A DNA stretch of 57,844 nt from Mycolicibacterium sp. 018/SC-01/001 (GCF_007096635.1 NZ_VKAA01000029.1:1-57844), one strand, 5' to 3'. Shown: positions 17,483-26,722, numbered from the stretch's first letter. Notes: generated by a model not told the origin, from the letters alone. Made by a program: numbers and translations.

Positions 17483-18532
17483 GTGGGCGAAAACGAGGAT
17501 GTCCTAGTAACAGTGAGGGGCGGGGTGGGTCACCTGACCCTGAACCGGCCGAAGGCGATCAACTCGCTGACCCACGGGATGGTCACCGAGATCGCGGCGG
17601 CACTGACGGCATGGGAGCACGACGACGACGTCCACGCGGTGCTGGTCTCCGGAGCCGGTGAACGCGGTTTGTGCGCGGGTGGCGACATCGTCGCGATCTA
17701 CCACAGCGCGAAGGCCGGCGGCGCCGAAGCCCGGCGGTTCTGGCATGACGAATATCTGCTCAACGCCCACATCGGCCGCTACCCCAAGCCCTATGTCGCG
17801 GTCATGAACGGCATCACGATGGGCGGCGGCGTGGGTATCAGCGCGCACGGCGACGTCCGCGTGGTCACCGACACCACCAAGATGGCGATGCCGGAGGTCG
17901 GCATCGGATTCATCCCCGACGTCGGTGGCACGCGGATCCTCGCCCACGCCCCAGGCCTTCTCGGTCTGCACGCCACCCTGACGGGCGCGCCGTTCGCCGC
18001 AGCCGATGCGATCGCGATGGGGTTCGCCGACCACTACGTGCCCCAGTCGGACATCCCCTCGTTCGTCACGGCGATCGAGACCGACGGCGTCGACCACGCC
18101 GTCGCGAGGTTCGCCCAGGAGCCGCCGGCCAGCGCGCTGCTGGCGCACCGCGAGTGGATCGATCGCTGCTATGCGGGCGCCACGGTCGCCGACATCGTCG
18201 CGGCGCTGCGCGACGAGGGCCACCCGGACGCCACCGAAGCCGCCGAGTTGATCTGCACGCGCTCCCCCATCGCGGTGTCGGTGGCCCTGGCGGCCGTGCG
18301 CAGGGCCCGGGAGCTGCCGACGCTGGAAGACGTTCTGCGCGAGGAATTCCGGACGTCCTGCGCGGCATTGCGCTCAGCCGACCTGGTGGAGGGCATCCGC
18401 GCACAGGTCGTCGACAAGGACCGCAATCCGCAGTGGACGCCTGCGACGCTGGCCGAGGTCACCGCCGCCGACGTCGACGCCTACTTCCAGCCCGCCGAAC
18501 CCGACCTCGAATTCGACCAGGAGCGATCATGA
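17483..18532 (+). CDS. echA9: 3-hydroxyisobutyryl-CoA hydrolase (EchA9-like)
   Basis: A 349-residue crotonase-fold protein. Length about 350 and the motif PEVGIGFIPDVGGTRIL separate it from ordinary hydratases. Glu138 and Asp146 have the 8-residue spacing of the catalytic pair of human HIBCH. GLCAGGDI and GGGVGISAHGD form the oxyanion region. It would hydrolyse 3-hydroxyisobutyryl-CoA in valine breakdown. GTG 17483 is preferred to TTG 17474. Its stop overlaps the next gene's start as ATGA, so the two are translationally coupled. Rv1071c orthologue by order. Confidence 0.9.
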   Translation: MGENEDVLVTVRGGVGHLTLNRPKAINSLTHGMVTEIAAALTAWEHDDDVHAVLVSGAGERGLCAGGDIVAIYHSAKAGGAEARRFWHDEYLLNAHIGRYPKPYVAVMNGITMGGGVGISAHGDVRVVTDTTKMAMPEVGIGFIPDVGGTRILAHAPGLLGLHATLTGAPFAAADAIAMGFADHYVPQSDIPSFVTAIETDGVDHAVARFAQEPPASALLAHREWIDRCYAGATVADIVAALRDEGHPDATEAAELICTRSPIAVSVALAAVRRARELPTLEDVLREEFRTSCAALRSADLVEGIRAQVVDKDRNPQWTPATLAEVTAADVDAYFQPAEPDLEFDQERS

Positions 18533-19311
18533 CCGCCGATACCTACGAGACCATCCTCGTCACCCGCGAGGGACGGGTCGCGACCATCACACTGAACCGC
18601 CCGAAGGCGCTCAACGCGCTCAACAGCCAGGTGATGAACGACGTCACCTCTGCCGCAGCGGAATTGGATGCCGATCCCGGCACCGGCGCCATCGTGCTCA
18701 CCGGCAGCGAGAAGGCGTTCGCCGCCGGCGCCGACATCAAGGAGATGGCGAATCTGTCCTTCGCCGAGGTCTTCTCGTCGGATTTCTTCGCCGCATGGGG
18801 CAAGTTCGCGGCCACTCGCACGCCCACGATCGCCGCGGTGGCCGGGTACGCGCTCGGAGGCGGCTGCGAACTGGCGATGATGTGCGACATCCTGATCGCC
18901 GCGGACACCGCCAAATTCGGCCAGCCGGAGATCAAGTTGGGCGTGCTGCCGGGCATGGGCGGTTCGCAGCGGCTGACCCGCGCCATCGGCAAGGCCAAGG
19001 CGATGGATCTGATCCTGACCGGTCGGACCATGGGCGCCGAGGAGGCCGAGCGCGCGGGACTGGTGTCGCGCGTGGTGCCCGCCGACAGCCTCCTCGAGGA
19101 AGCCACCGCCACGGCGCAGACGATCGCGGGTATGTCGTTGTCCGCCGCGCGGATGGCCAAGGAGGCGGTCAACCGCGCCTTCGAGTCGACGCTGGCCGAG
19201 GGCCTGCTCTACGAGCGCCGACTGTTCCACTCCGCGTTCGCCACCGAGGATCAGACCGAGGGCATGGCCGCGTTCACCGAGAAGCGTTCGCCGAACTTCT
19301 CCCATCGCTGA
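18529..19311 (+). CDS. echA8: Enoyl-CoA hydratase (EchA8-like)
   Basis: A 260-residue crotonase. It hydrates trans-2-enoyl-CoA in beta-oxidation. The oxyanion-hole blocks are AFAAGADIKEM and GYALGGGCELAMMCD, and the two catalytic acids fit at Glu114 (in GCELAM) and Glu134 (in FGQPEIKLG), as in rat mitochondrial hydratase. ATG 18529 overlaps the stop of the preceding gene by four bases. The M. tuberculosis homologue is a broadly acting hydratase and a reported drug target. The longer open frame is an echA9 shadow. Confidence 0.93.
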   Translation: MTADTYETILVTREGRVATITLNRPKALNALNSQVMNDVTSAAAELDADPGTGAIVLTGSEKAFAAGADIKEMANLSFAEVFSSDFFAAWGKFAATRTPTIAAVAGYALGGGCELAMMCDILIAADTAKFGQPEIKLGVLPGMGGSQRLTRAIGKAKAMDLILTGRTMGAEEAERAGLVSRVVPADSLLEEATATAQTIAGMSLSAARMAKEAVNRAFESTLAEGLLYERRLFHSAFATEDQTEGMAAFTEKRSPNFSHR

Positions 19312-19333
19312 CACGCACCGCTAACATGCCCTC

Positions 19334-21025
19334 GTGACCGCCACCGCCGTCTCGCCGACGGCCGAGCCTCCCGCTCGGACCGCCAGGAAACCGTGGTGGG
19401 TGCGCCACTACACGTTCACGGGCACGGCAGTGGGTTTGGTGTTCCTGTGGTTGTCGCTGACGCCGTCGCTGCTGCCCCGCGGTCCGCTGTTCCAGGGCTT
19501 GGTCTCCGGAGGTGCAGGCGCTTTCGGCTACGCGATCGGCGTCTTCTCGGTGTGGCTGGTGCGCTACATGCGATCCAAGGATTCCAGCCCGCCGGCTCCT
19601 CGGCGTGCCTGGCTGGTCCTCGTCGTCGTCGGCGCGATCGGCATGGTGCTGGCGATCATCTGGTTCCACGAATGGCAGGACGACGTCCGGGACCTGATGG
19701 GGGTGCCGCGGCTGACGTTCTGGGACTACCCCCTGGCGGCGGCCATCTCGGTCATCACGCTGTTCGTCTTCGTCGAAATCGGCCAGCTGATCCGCCGACT
19801 CGTCCTGTTCCTCGTGCGTCAGCTCGATCGCATTGCACCGCCGCGGGTTTCGGCCGTCATCGTGGTGACGTTGTTGCTGGCGCTGACGATCGCGCTGCTC
19901 AACGGAATCGTCGTGCGGTTCGCGATGACCACGATCAACAGCACGTTCGAGGCGGTCAACGACGAGACCGATCCCGACAATCCGGCGCCGGAGACGCCGC
20001 TGCGCTCGGGCGGGCCCGGGTCGCTGGTGAGCTGGGAGTCGCTCGGCCACCAGGGCCGCATGTTCATCGGCGGTGGTCCGTCGGTGTCCGAGCTCAGTGC
20101 GTTCAACGGCCGGCCGGCTGTCGAACCGATCCGCGCCTACGCCGGCCTGAACTCCGCCGACGGCATCAAGGCCACAGCGCGGCTGGCCGCGCGCGAACTG
20201 CAGCGCACCGGCGGCCTCAACCGGGCGGTGGTCGCGGTGGCCACCACGACGGGCACGGGCTGGATCAACGAGGCCGAGGCGACAGCCCTGGAGTACATGT
20301 ACAACGGCGACACCGCGATCGTGTCGATGCAGTACTCCTTCCTGCCGAGCTGGTTGTCGTTCCTGGTCGACAAAGAGAACGCGCGCCAAGCCGGCCAGGC
20401 GCTGTTCGAAGCGGTCGACGAGCTGGTGCGCGCGATGCCCGAAGCGCAGCGGCCCAAACTCGTGGTGTTCGGGGAGAGCCTGGGCTCCTTCGGCGGGGAG
20501 GCACCGTTCCTCGCGTTGAACAACCTCATCGCCCGCACCGACGGAGCGCTGTTCAGCGGCCCCACCTTCAACAACACGATCTGGACCGACCTGACCACCA
20601 ACCGCGATCCCGGTTCACCGCAGTGGTTGCCGATCTACGACAAGGGCGCGAACGTACGCTTCGTCGCGCAGCCCAAAGATCTGCAGCGCCCGCACGATCC
20701 GTGGGAACAGCCGCGTGTCGTCTATCTGCAGCACGCATCGGATCCGATCGCCTGGTGGAGTCCGGATCTGCTGTTCGCCAAACCGGATTGGCTCCGTGAG
20801 CCGCGCGGGTACGACGTCTCCCCCGACATGGAGTGGATTCCGGTCGTGACGTTCCTGCAGGTGTCGGCCGACATGGCGGTGGCGGTGAACGTGCCCGACG
20901 GGCACGGGCACGTCTACGTCCGCAATGTCGCGGATGCGTGGGCCTCGATCCTGTTGCCGCCCGGGTGGTCTGCGGCGAAGACGGAGAAGTTGCGGCCGCT
21001 GCTGCGCAGCGACGAGAACAGCTGA
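19334..21025 (+). CDS. Membrane alpha/beta-hydrolase (Rv1069c-like)
   Basis: A 563-residue protein beginning at GTG 19334. Residues 1-210 hold about five helices, including TAVGLVFLWLSLTPSLLPRG, a signature of the actinobacterial Abhydrolase_9 N-terminal domain. The remainder is an alpha/beta-hydrolase domain with the nucleophile elbow VFGESLGSFGGE. A His near VPDGHGHVYV is a candidate for the triad. Such proteins are common in actinobacteria, with substrate unknown; lipid hydrolysis at the membrane is plausible. It follows echA8 after 22 bases, as in M. tuberculosis. Confidence 0.87.
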   Translation: MTATAVSPTAEPPARTARKPWWVRHYTFTGTAVGLVFLWLSLTPSLLPRGPLFQGLVSGGAGAFGYAIGVFSVWLVRYMRSKDSSPPAPRRAWLVLVVVGAIGMVLAIIWFHEWQDDVRDLMGVPRLTFWDYPLAAAISVITLFVFVEIGQLIRRLVLFLVRQLDRIAPPRVSAVIVVTLLLALTIALLNGIVVRFAMTTINSTFEAVNDETDPDNPAPETPLRSGGPGSLVSWESLGHQGRMFIGGGPSVSELSAFNGRPAVEPIRAYAGLNSADGIKATARLAARELQRTGGLNRAVVAVATTTGTGWINEAEATALEYMYNGDTAIVSMQYSFLPSWLSFLVDKENARQAGQALFEAVDELVRAMPEAQRPKLVVFGESLGSFGGEAPFLALNNLIARTDGALFSGPTFNNTIWTDLTTNRDPGSPQWLPIYDKGANVRFVAQPKDLQRPHDPWEQPRVVYLQHASDPIAWWSPDLLFAKPDWLREPRGYDVSPDMEWIPVVTFLQVSADMAVAVNVPDGHGHVYVRNVADAWASILLPPGWSAAKTEKLRPLLRSDENS

Positions 21026-21030
21026 ACCGA

Positions 21031-21402
21031 CTAGTAGACGAGCACGCCCTTGAGTGCATGGTATCCGCCGACGACGTCGGTGGCGCGGTGTAATCCGATG
21101 TCCTGCAAGGCCGCTGCGGCCAAGCTGGAGGTGTAGCCCTCCGAGCACAGCACCACCCATTCCACGTCGTCGTCGACGGCCTGCGGGATGCGGGCATCGC
21201 TGGTGGGATCGAGGCGCCACTCCAGCACGTTGCGCTCGATGATGAGCGCCGTGGGCACCTCACCCTCGATGGCCCGCTGAGCCGCCGGTCGGATGTCGAC
21301 CAGGATGGCCCCGCGCCGCAGCGCGGCGGGCAGCTCGTCGGCGGTCAATCGATCGATCTTCGTGCGCGCGTTCTCGAGCACCACGTCGATGCGGCTTCCC
21401 AT
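21031..21402 (-). CDS. Rhodanese-like sulfurtransferase domain protein
   Basis: A 123-residue single-domain rhodanese. The start of the fold is seen in GAILVDIRPAAQRAIEGEVP, and the active-site loop LCSEGYTSSLAA supplies the persulfide-forming Cys86. Its ATG lies one base after the stop of the cysteine dioxygenase gene, so they are co-translated. This suggests handling of sulfane sulfur or sulfite derived from cysteine oxidation. Convergent with the membrane hydrolase, 5 bases apart. Confidence 0.88.
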   Translation of the reverse strand: MGSRIDVVLENARTKIDRLTADELPAALRRGAILVDIRPAAQRAIEGEVPTALIIERNVLEWRLDPTSDARIPQAVDDDVEWVVLCSEGYTSSLAAAALQDIGLHRATDVVGGYHALKGVLVY

Positions 21403-21403
21403 G

Positions 21404-21922
21404 TCATTTACCTTCCGGCTGATCGGTCAGTTCGGTCCGTTTGCGGCGCAGCGTGTTCCGTTCGGAGACCTCGTAGTAGGACATCGCGGTGAGCGGCGGC
21501 GAGTAGGCGTGTACGCTCAGCGTGGGCGCCACTGTCGGAGTGGTCAGCGTGACGCTCTCGCGGGCCCACACCACGTCGTGCACCCAACCCAGCGGGAAGG
21601 CTGCCTGATCGCCCGCTTCGAGGCGCCGATGCCGTAATCGCTTTCCATCCCAGCGTGTTTCGCGCAGCGCGCCGGAGAGGACGGTCAGCGCGCCGAGCGA
21701 GCCGCCGTGGTCGTGCAGTTCGGTGGCGTGATCAGGCACCCAGCTGATCAGCCAGACGTCGAGCTCGTCGTCGCCGTGCAGCCGGGTGAACCAGCGCTCG
21801 GTCGTCGGCGGGCCGCCGATCGGCAGCACATCGTCGAAGCGGCCGCTGAGGACATCGGCGGCGTAGCGGTCGGTGGCGTGCAGCAGGTCGGCCGGACGCA
21901 GACGAGTAGGGGCGAGAACCAT
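21404..21922 (-). CDS. Cysteine dioxygenase-type cupin
   Basis: A 172-residue cupin. Iron ligands fit TELHDHGGS (His70, His72) and GWVHDVVWA (His115), and the later YSPPLTAMSYYEV carries the Tyr expected near the active site of cysteine dioxygenases. The family oxidises L-cysteine to cysteine sulfinate with O2. Some bacterial members prefer 3-mercaptopropionate, and this cannot be resolved here. ATG 21922 has a ggag ribosome site. First gene of a pair with the rhodanese. Confidence 0.85.
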   Translation of the reverse strand: MVLAPTRLRPADLLHATDRYAADVLSGRFDDVLPIGGPPTTERWFTRLHGDDELDVWLISWVPDHATELHDHGGSLGALTVLSGALRETRWDGKRLRHRRLEAGDQAAFPLGWVHDVVWARESVTLTTPTVAPTLSVHAYSPPLTAMSYYEVSERNTLRRKRTELTDQPEGK

Positions 21923-22101
21923 GGGAAGAACTCCAGAGGTGGAACGAACGAATGGGGGGTCGGCGTCAGGCCCGACAACACTCCCGAGACATTCCGTTGC
22001 TCACGTGACCACTGTTCCACGAGAATCGGCGGATCGCCACCGTCGGACATTAATCTCACCGTGAATCTGGAATTGCCCACGTCGCGGCTACATTGGCGGA
22101 C

Positions 22102-22539
22102 ATGCGCCCCTACCCCGTGCTCGCCGTCGTCGCCGCAGCCGCGCTCGCATCGGCCGCCTGTGCGTCGGCTCCCGAGCAGGCGGCCCCGTCGTCGGCCGCG
22201 GCAGGTTCGTCCGCGCCTGCGAGCACGCCCGCGGCCAGTGCGCCCCCGCTGGCCCCCGATGCCGTCGCTGTGTCACCGGGCGGCGTGACCACCGAGGTGG
22301 GCGCACCCGCGGAATCGACCGAAGACGACTACTTCCAGAACTGCCGCGCGGCGCGCACGTTCATGGACCAGCGCGGGGGTGACCCGAAGGCCCAGATCGA
22401 GCCGTACCTGAAGATGCTGCAGAGCGCGCCGACGGTGGGAGCCGGCGAGTTCGCCAAGAGCTGGGCACACCTGTCAGCCGGTCAGCAGTCCGCGATCATC
22501 GTCGCGGTCGACGCGGCCGCCGACGCGTTGTGCGGGTAG
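22102..22539 (+). CDS. lpqV: Lipoprotein LpqV
   Basis: A 145-residue lipoprotein. The signal peptide ends in the lipobox ALASAAC with Cys20, followed by an Ala/Ser/Pro-rich linker (about 25-65). A small globular domain contains two Cys (QNCRAARTF and the C-terminal DALCG), which may pair. The layout and position beside the patatin gene fit mycobacterial LpqV (Rv1064c). It would be anchored on the outer face of the plasma membrane. Function unknown. ATG 22102 chosen, as it gives a proper n-region. Confidence 0.85.
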   Translation: MRPYPVLAVVAAAALASAACASAPEQAAPSSAAAGSSAPASTPAASAPPLAPDAVAVSPGGVTTEVGAPAESTEDDYFQNCRAARTFMDQRGGDPKAQIEPYLKMLQSAPTVGAGEFAKSWAHLSAGQQSAIIVAVDAAADALCG

Positions 22540-22551
22540 CGCTGGGCTCTT

Positions 22552-22911
22552 TCAGTCGTTCCAGACCAGGCAGAACGTGTGCCCCGCGGGATCGCGAAAG
22601 ACGCGGAAGTCGTCCTCGTCGGCGTCGAGCACCCACGTCGCGCCGAGGTCGATGATCGCGGCCTGCGCGGCGTCGACGTCGGAGACGAGGATGTCGAAAT
22701 GGATCTGCTGTGAGGCGTGCGGATCGGGGAACTCCGGCGGCCGGTGTTCGGGTGAGAGCTGACACGCCACCCGGCGTCCATCCGGACCGGTGACCACCAC
22801 CCAGTCGTCGTCCTCCTGGGTGATCTCGCCGCCGAGCACCTCGGCCCAGAAGCGGGCGAGCCGCTGCGGGTCCGGGCAATCGAGCACGACTGAACGCAGT
22901 TCTCCGATCAT
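22552..22911 (-). CDS. VOC-family (glyoxalase/bleomycin-resistance fold) protein
   Basis: A 119-residue protein made of two beta-alpha-beta-beta-beta modules: MIGELRSVVLDCPDPQRLARF begins the first, IHFDILVSDVDAAQAAIIDLG the second, and the C-terminus VFRDPAGHTFCLVW is typical of the VOC superfamily. Members include dioxygenases, isomerases and drug-binding proteins, so the reaction cannot be assigned. ATG 22911; the longer frame to 23400 is antisense to the patatin gene. Confidence 0.82.
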   Translation of the reverse strand: MIGELRSVVLDCPDPQRLARFWAEVLGGEITQEDDDWVVVTGPDGRRVACQLSPEHRPPEFPDPHASQQIHFDILVSDVDAAQAAIIDLGATWVLDADEDDFRVFRDPAGHTFCLVWND

Positions 22912-22962
22912 GGGACCAGGGTTGCCCGTTCGGGCCTCGTTGTCACGCGACAGAATGAGCGG

Positions 22963-23934
22963 ATGCGGGTGGCTTTGGCGTTGGGCAGCGGCGGCGCTCG
23001 CGGGTACGCCCACATCGGGGTCATCAACGAACTGCACGAGCGGGGCCACGAGATCGTCGGCATCGCGGGCTCGTCGATGGGTGCGCTGGTGGGCGGGCTG
23101 GAGGCCGCGGGCCGGCTCGACGAGTACACGGCCTGGGCGGGTTCGCTGACCCAGCGGGCCGTCCTGCGCCTGCTCGATCCGTCCATCACCTCGGCCGGTG
23201 TGCTGCGGGCCGAGAAGATCCTCGACGCGGTCCGCGAGATGCTGGGCGACGTCACGATCGAGGCGCTGCCGATCCCCTACACCGCGGTGGCCACCGACCT
23301 GATCACGGGCAAGTCGGTGTGGATGCAGCGCGGCCCGGTCGACGATGCGATCCGCGCATCGATCGCGATTCCGGGTGTCATCACCCCGCACGTGCTCCAC
23401 GGTCGACTGCTCGGCGACGGCGGAATCCTCGATCCGCTGCCGATGGCGCCGATCGCCGCCGTCGCAGCCGATGTGACGATCGCGGTCAGCATCTCCGGCG
23501 ACGATCCCGAAGCCAGCCGACGCGACCGTGAACCCCGGCAGGCCGGCGGTGACTGGCTCAACCGGATGTGGCGCAGTTCGTCGTCCCTATTGGACTCCAA
23601 AGCGGCACGCTCGCTGCTGGACACACCGACGGGGCGTGCCATGCTGGGCCGGTTCGCCGTGAGCGACGACGAACCCGTCGATGCGCCCGCCGAGCCCGCG
23701 GTTCCCCGGCTGGGGGCGTTCGAGGTGATGAACCGCGTCATCGACATCGCCCAGGCTGCGCTGGCCCGGCACACGCTGGCGGCCTATCCGCCCGACCTGC
23801 TGATCGAGGTACCGCGAACGGTGTGCCGCAGCCTGGACTTCCACCGCGCCAACGAGGTGATCGAGATCGGTCAGGAGTTGGCGAGCGCCGCCCTCGACAC
23901 GCTGGAGTCGGCTCTTCCCGCGTCAGAGACCTAG
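22963..23934 (+). CDS. Patatin-like phospholipase (Rv1063c-like)
   Basis: A 323-residue serine hydrolase of the patatin class. The oxyanion loop GSGGARGYAHIG, the nucleophile elbow GIAGSSMGALVGG (Ser38) and the catalytic Asp in LLGDGGILDP (Asp152) are all present, so it should be active on acyl esters or phospholipids. No signal peptide is seen, so probably cytosolic. Its 3' end overlaps the neighbouring patatin gene by 12 bases tail to tail; the two are distant paralogues. Confidence 0.9.
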   Translation: MRVALALGSGGARGYAHIGVINELHERGHEIVGIAGSSMGALVGGLEAAGRLDEYTAWAGSLTQRAVLRLLDPSITSAGVLRAEKILDAVREMLGDVTIEALPIPYTAVATDLITGKSVWMQRGPVDDAIRASIAIPGVITPHVLHGRLLGDGGILDPLPMAPIAAVAADVTIAVSISGDDPEASRRDREPRQAGGDWLNRMWRSSSSLLDSKAARSLLDTPTGRAMLGRFAVSDDEPVDAPAEPAVPRLGAFEVMNRVIDIAQAALARHTLAAYPPDLLIEVPRTVCRSLDFHRANEVIEIGQELASAALDTLESALPASET

Positions 23935-24774
23935 GAACCGGGCCACGCGGCCCGCTTCGCGGCGGCCTTGAGCGCGCCCTGCGGTCGCCGAGGGCGCCCG
24001 GCACGCCGGGTCGAGCGGGTTCGGTCCGAACGCCTCCAGCGCGTCGCCGTCGGCGAACACGGCCACCGTGTCGCCGGGGAACGCCGCGATCTCCTCTGCG
24101 GTGCCGGTTCCCCACGGCGACGGCGCATCGGGAGACGACGGCACGAGGACGACGGCGGTGCCGCAGTCGGCGACGACGGACATGTTGACCGAACTGCCGA
24201 CGCCGCCATCCATGTAGCGCTTACCGGCCGCGGTGACCGGTGGCCAGGCGCCGGGTACCGCGCAACTGGCTGCGACCGCGTCGACGAGGTCGATCCCGGA
24301 GTCGCGGTCGAAGATCACCAGTTCGCCTGTCTCGATGTCGATTCCGGTCACCCGCAGCTCGCGGGAGGGCCACTCGTGCGATGGCAACCGGTGGGCGATC
24401 ACGTCGCGGCGCACCGCTTCGTCGACGGTGTCGGTGGCCGCGGCGACGGCGCCGATTCTCTGGAGTTTCTGCGCCTTGGTCGCACCGGGGATCGTCACGG
24501 CATCGAGGAAGAGCTCGGTGATGCCGTCGACCGAGACGCCGGGGTGGATCTCGTGCGAGGTGTCCGCCAGCTGCCGGGCATAGAGCTCAACCAGCGGCAG
24601 ACCACTGCTCAGCTGAGCGGCGACCGTCGACCCCGCGGAGGTGCCCAACAGCACGTCGGATGCGAGCAGCGCCGCCGCGGCAGCGGGGGCCTCGTCCGCG
24701 ATACCGAGCAGAATGCCCGTCTCCCAGGCGATTCCGGCCAATCCGCCGCCGGCGAGCACAAGGGCACGACTCAT
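23923..24774 (-). CDS. Patatin-like phospholipase (Rv1062-like)
   Basis: A 283-residue patatin. The glycine loop LAGGGLAGIAWE, the nucleophile elbow LLGTSAGSTVAAQ (Ser46) and the dyad Asp in YMDGGVGSSVN are present. ATG 24774 is taken; GTG 24780 is possible. It is the last gene of a leftward group with the amidotransferase (16 bases upstream) and the reductase-like gene. A KstR box precedes the first gene of the group, so it may share control with steroid-related genes. Confidence 0.88.
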   Translation of the reverse strand: MSRALVLAGGGLAGIAWETGILLGIADEAPAAAAALLASDVLLGTSAGSTVAAQLSSGLPLVELYARQLADTSHEIHPGVSVDGITELFLDAVTIPGATKAQKLQRIGAVAAATDTVDEAVRRDVIAHRLPSHEWPSRELRVTGIDIETGELVIFDRDSGIDLVDAVAASCAVPGAWPPVTAAGKRYMDGGVGSSVNMSVVADCGTAVVLVPSSPDAPSPWGTGTAEEIAAFPGDTVAVFADGDALEAFGPNPLDPACRAPSATAGRAQGRREAGRVARFLGL

Positions 24775-24789
24775 CGTCACCCCTCTTCT

Positions 24790-25641
24790 CTACCGCACGA
24801 TCTGACTGGCCGCCGCCGCGGGGTTCAGATCGGCGACGGTCAGGCGGTGCCGGGGCGGCTCGAAGACACCGGCCGTCGACGTGAGGGCGAGGTCCGGTCC
24901 GACGTGCACGAGTTCGCCGTCACCGATGGGCCGCCAGGCCGGATCGTCGTCCATCCGTTCGGTCGCGAACACCACCGAGGGTCCGTCGGTGGAACGGGCA
25001 TTGATTCTGCTGCTGCGCATCTCGAAGCGGGAATGATCGGCGGGGACGCGGCGGTCGAGCACGAACAGGTCGTGGGTGTCGGGATAACGCAGCGCCCACA
25101 TCTCGGTGGCGGTGCACAGCAGGATGTTCAGGGCGTAGATGCCGACATGGGCGCCCAGCCAGTGCACGGCGTCGACGATGCCGGCGGTGACGTCGCCGTC
25201 GCGGGCTCGTATCGCACCTGTGATGAGCGCGAACACCCGTTCCGAATCGGTCTGTCCGCCAACCAGTTCAGCGGTCGACATGTCGGCCAGCCGCGTATCG
25301 AGGGCGTCCAGGTCGGTGACGACGCCGTTGTGGGCGAACAACCGGCTGTCCTGGACGAAGGGGTGGGTGTTGGCGACGTCGGGGGCGCCGGTGGAGGCGT
25401 AGCGCACGTGGGCCAGCACCGTGGTCGCGACGACGTCGCGGGCCTCCCTGGCGAATTCGGCATCCCGCCAGGCGGCCAGCGGCTGCTTCCGCACCACCGG
25501 TACACCGGCCGTGTCGAAATAGCCAAGGCCGGTGCCGTCGGGATTACGGCGGCTCTGCTCGGCCAGGCTGTCGGGGGCGTCGAGCAGCCAGAACGTCGCC
25601 GGCGACGCGGCGCCGGCGTGCATTCCGAACAGGCGGCACAT
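24790..25641 (-). CDS. Class II glutamine amidotransferase (Rv1061-like, YafJ/EgtC type)
   Basis: A 283-residue Ntn-hydrolase. The nucleophile is Cys2 in MCRLFGMHAG, exposed after Met removal. The glutamine-binding blocks are HVRYASTG and NTHPFVQDSRLFAHNGVV. It lacks a synthetase domain, as in YafJ and the ergothioneine enzyme EgtC. The partner or substrate is therefore unknown: it may hydrolyse a gamma-glutamyl amide. Its ATG follows the stop of the reductase-like gene by 2 bases. Confidence 0.87.
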   Translation of the reverse strand: MCRLFGMHAGAASPATFWLLDAPDSLAEQSRRNPDGTGLGYFDTAGVPVVRKQPLAAWRDAEFAREARDVVATTVLAHVRYASTGAPDVANTHPFVQDSRLFAHNGVVTDLDALDTRLADMSTAELVGGQTDSERVFALITGAIRARDGDVTAGIVDAVHWLGAHVGIYALNILLCTATEMWALRYPDTHDLFVLDRRVPADHSRFEMRSSRINARSTDGPSVVFATERMDDDPAWRPIGDGELVHVGPDLALTSTAGVFEPPRHRLTVADLNPAAAASQIVR

Positions 25642-25643
25642 CT

Positions 25644-26690
25644 CTACAGGTGCGGCGCGGCTCTGCCGCTGATCAGCGGCAGATCCAGGTAGGTGGCGAT
25701 GCCCGGCGGTGCGGCGCAGACGGCGGGTACAGAGTTCACACAGTGCGCAGCGGTGCCGACGACGCCGTATTCGGGCCCCTGGCCACCGACCTCGGACTGG
25801 AACCCCGTCACCGACACGGTGAAGTCGGGGTTGCCGCGCACCTCCATCTCGTAGCGTTGCCCGGCCGGCCCGAAGCTCCAGGCGGGGTCGAGGTGCTCCT
25901 CCCCCATCAGCCAGTTCACCGTCACCCGAACCACCGGCTCACCGTCGACCAGCGCTTCCCAATGGAATTTGCGGCCCGCCACCTGCCCCGGCTCGATCGG
26001 CCCCATCGGCGAGTCGATCGGCGCGGTGGCCACGGCGATCTCCTGGGTGGCACGCACCCGGGGATCGGCGTGAAAACCCAACTGGTCCACACACATTCGC
26101 ACGGCCTGGATGAAGCCGGCGTCGAGCATCTTCTCTATCGGCCCGGTGAGCGCCTTGTCCGGCGTCTCACCGAACCCCATCACGTGGCGCAGCACGTCGG
26201 GTGCCTCGTAGGTCCGCAGATCGGAGAACTCCTCGGCACGGACGAACGTCACGCCCGTCGACATCGCCGAGAGCATCAGCGGGAACTTCTCGCTGATGCC
26301 GCCGGGCGCGATGCCCGTGCCGTGCAACGTCGCGTTGCCGGCCAGCGCGGCCTCGCGCAGCGGTGCGCCACTGCGCTCGCTGGGGTACAGCCAGCCCACC
26401 GGGGTGACGACGTTCTTGCCCGCACGCAGCAGCGCGATCACCTCGTCGGGGTTCGCGATCAGCGGGGCGTAGATGACGGCATCGGCATCCATCGCGAGGA
26501 TCTCGTCGATGCTGTCGGTCGCGGTGATGCCCAGCGGGGCCACACCGATGAGGTCGCCGACGTCGCGTCCGGCTTTGGCGGCCGAGTGCACCCAGCAGCC
26601 GACCAGCTCCAGCTCGGGGTGCTCGAGCACGCCTTTGATCGCGGCGACGCCGACACCGCCGGTCGCCCACTGAACGACGCGCAGCGCCAT
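25644..26690 (-). CDS. Dihydrodipicolinate-reductase-like oxidoreductase (Rv1059-like)
   Basis: A 348-residue protein with an N-terminal Rossmann fold (VVQWATGGVGVAAIKGVLEHP) and a C-terminal domain of the dihydrodipicolinate-reductase-like type common in mycobacteria. Several such proteins stand next to steroid and lipid catabolic genes. ATG 26690 is preceded by ggaggcgg. It is divergent from a lipid-transfer-type thiolase, with a KstR box between. The catalysed reaction is unknown; the DapB catalytic His/Lys motif is not evident. Confidence 0.85.
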   Translation of the reverse strand: MALRVVQWATGGVGVAAIKGVLEHPELELVGCWVHSAAKAGRDVGDLIGVAPLGITATDSIDEILAMDADAVIYAPLIANPDEVIALLRAGKNVVTPVGWLYPSERSGAPLREAALAGNATLHGTGIAPGGISEKFPLMLSAMSTGVTFVRAEEFSDLRTYEAPDVLRHVMGFGETPDKALTGPIEKMLDAGFIQAVRMCVDQLGFHADPRVRATQEIAVATAPIDSPMGPIEPGQVAGRKFHWEALVDGEPVVRVTVNWLMGEEHLDPAWSFGPAGQRYEMEVRGNPDFTVSVTGFQSEVGGQGPEYGVVGTAAHCVNSVPAVCAAPPGIATYLDLPLISGRAAPHL

Positions 26691-26722
26691 CCCGCCTCCT
26701 CCAACAGTGCCGACAAAGAAAT

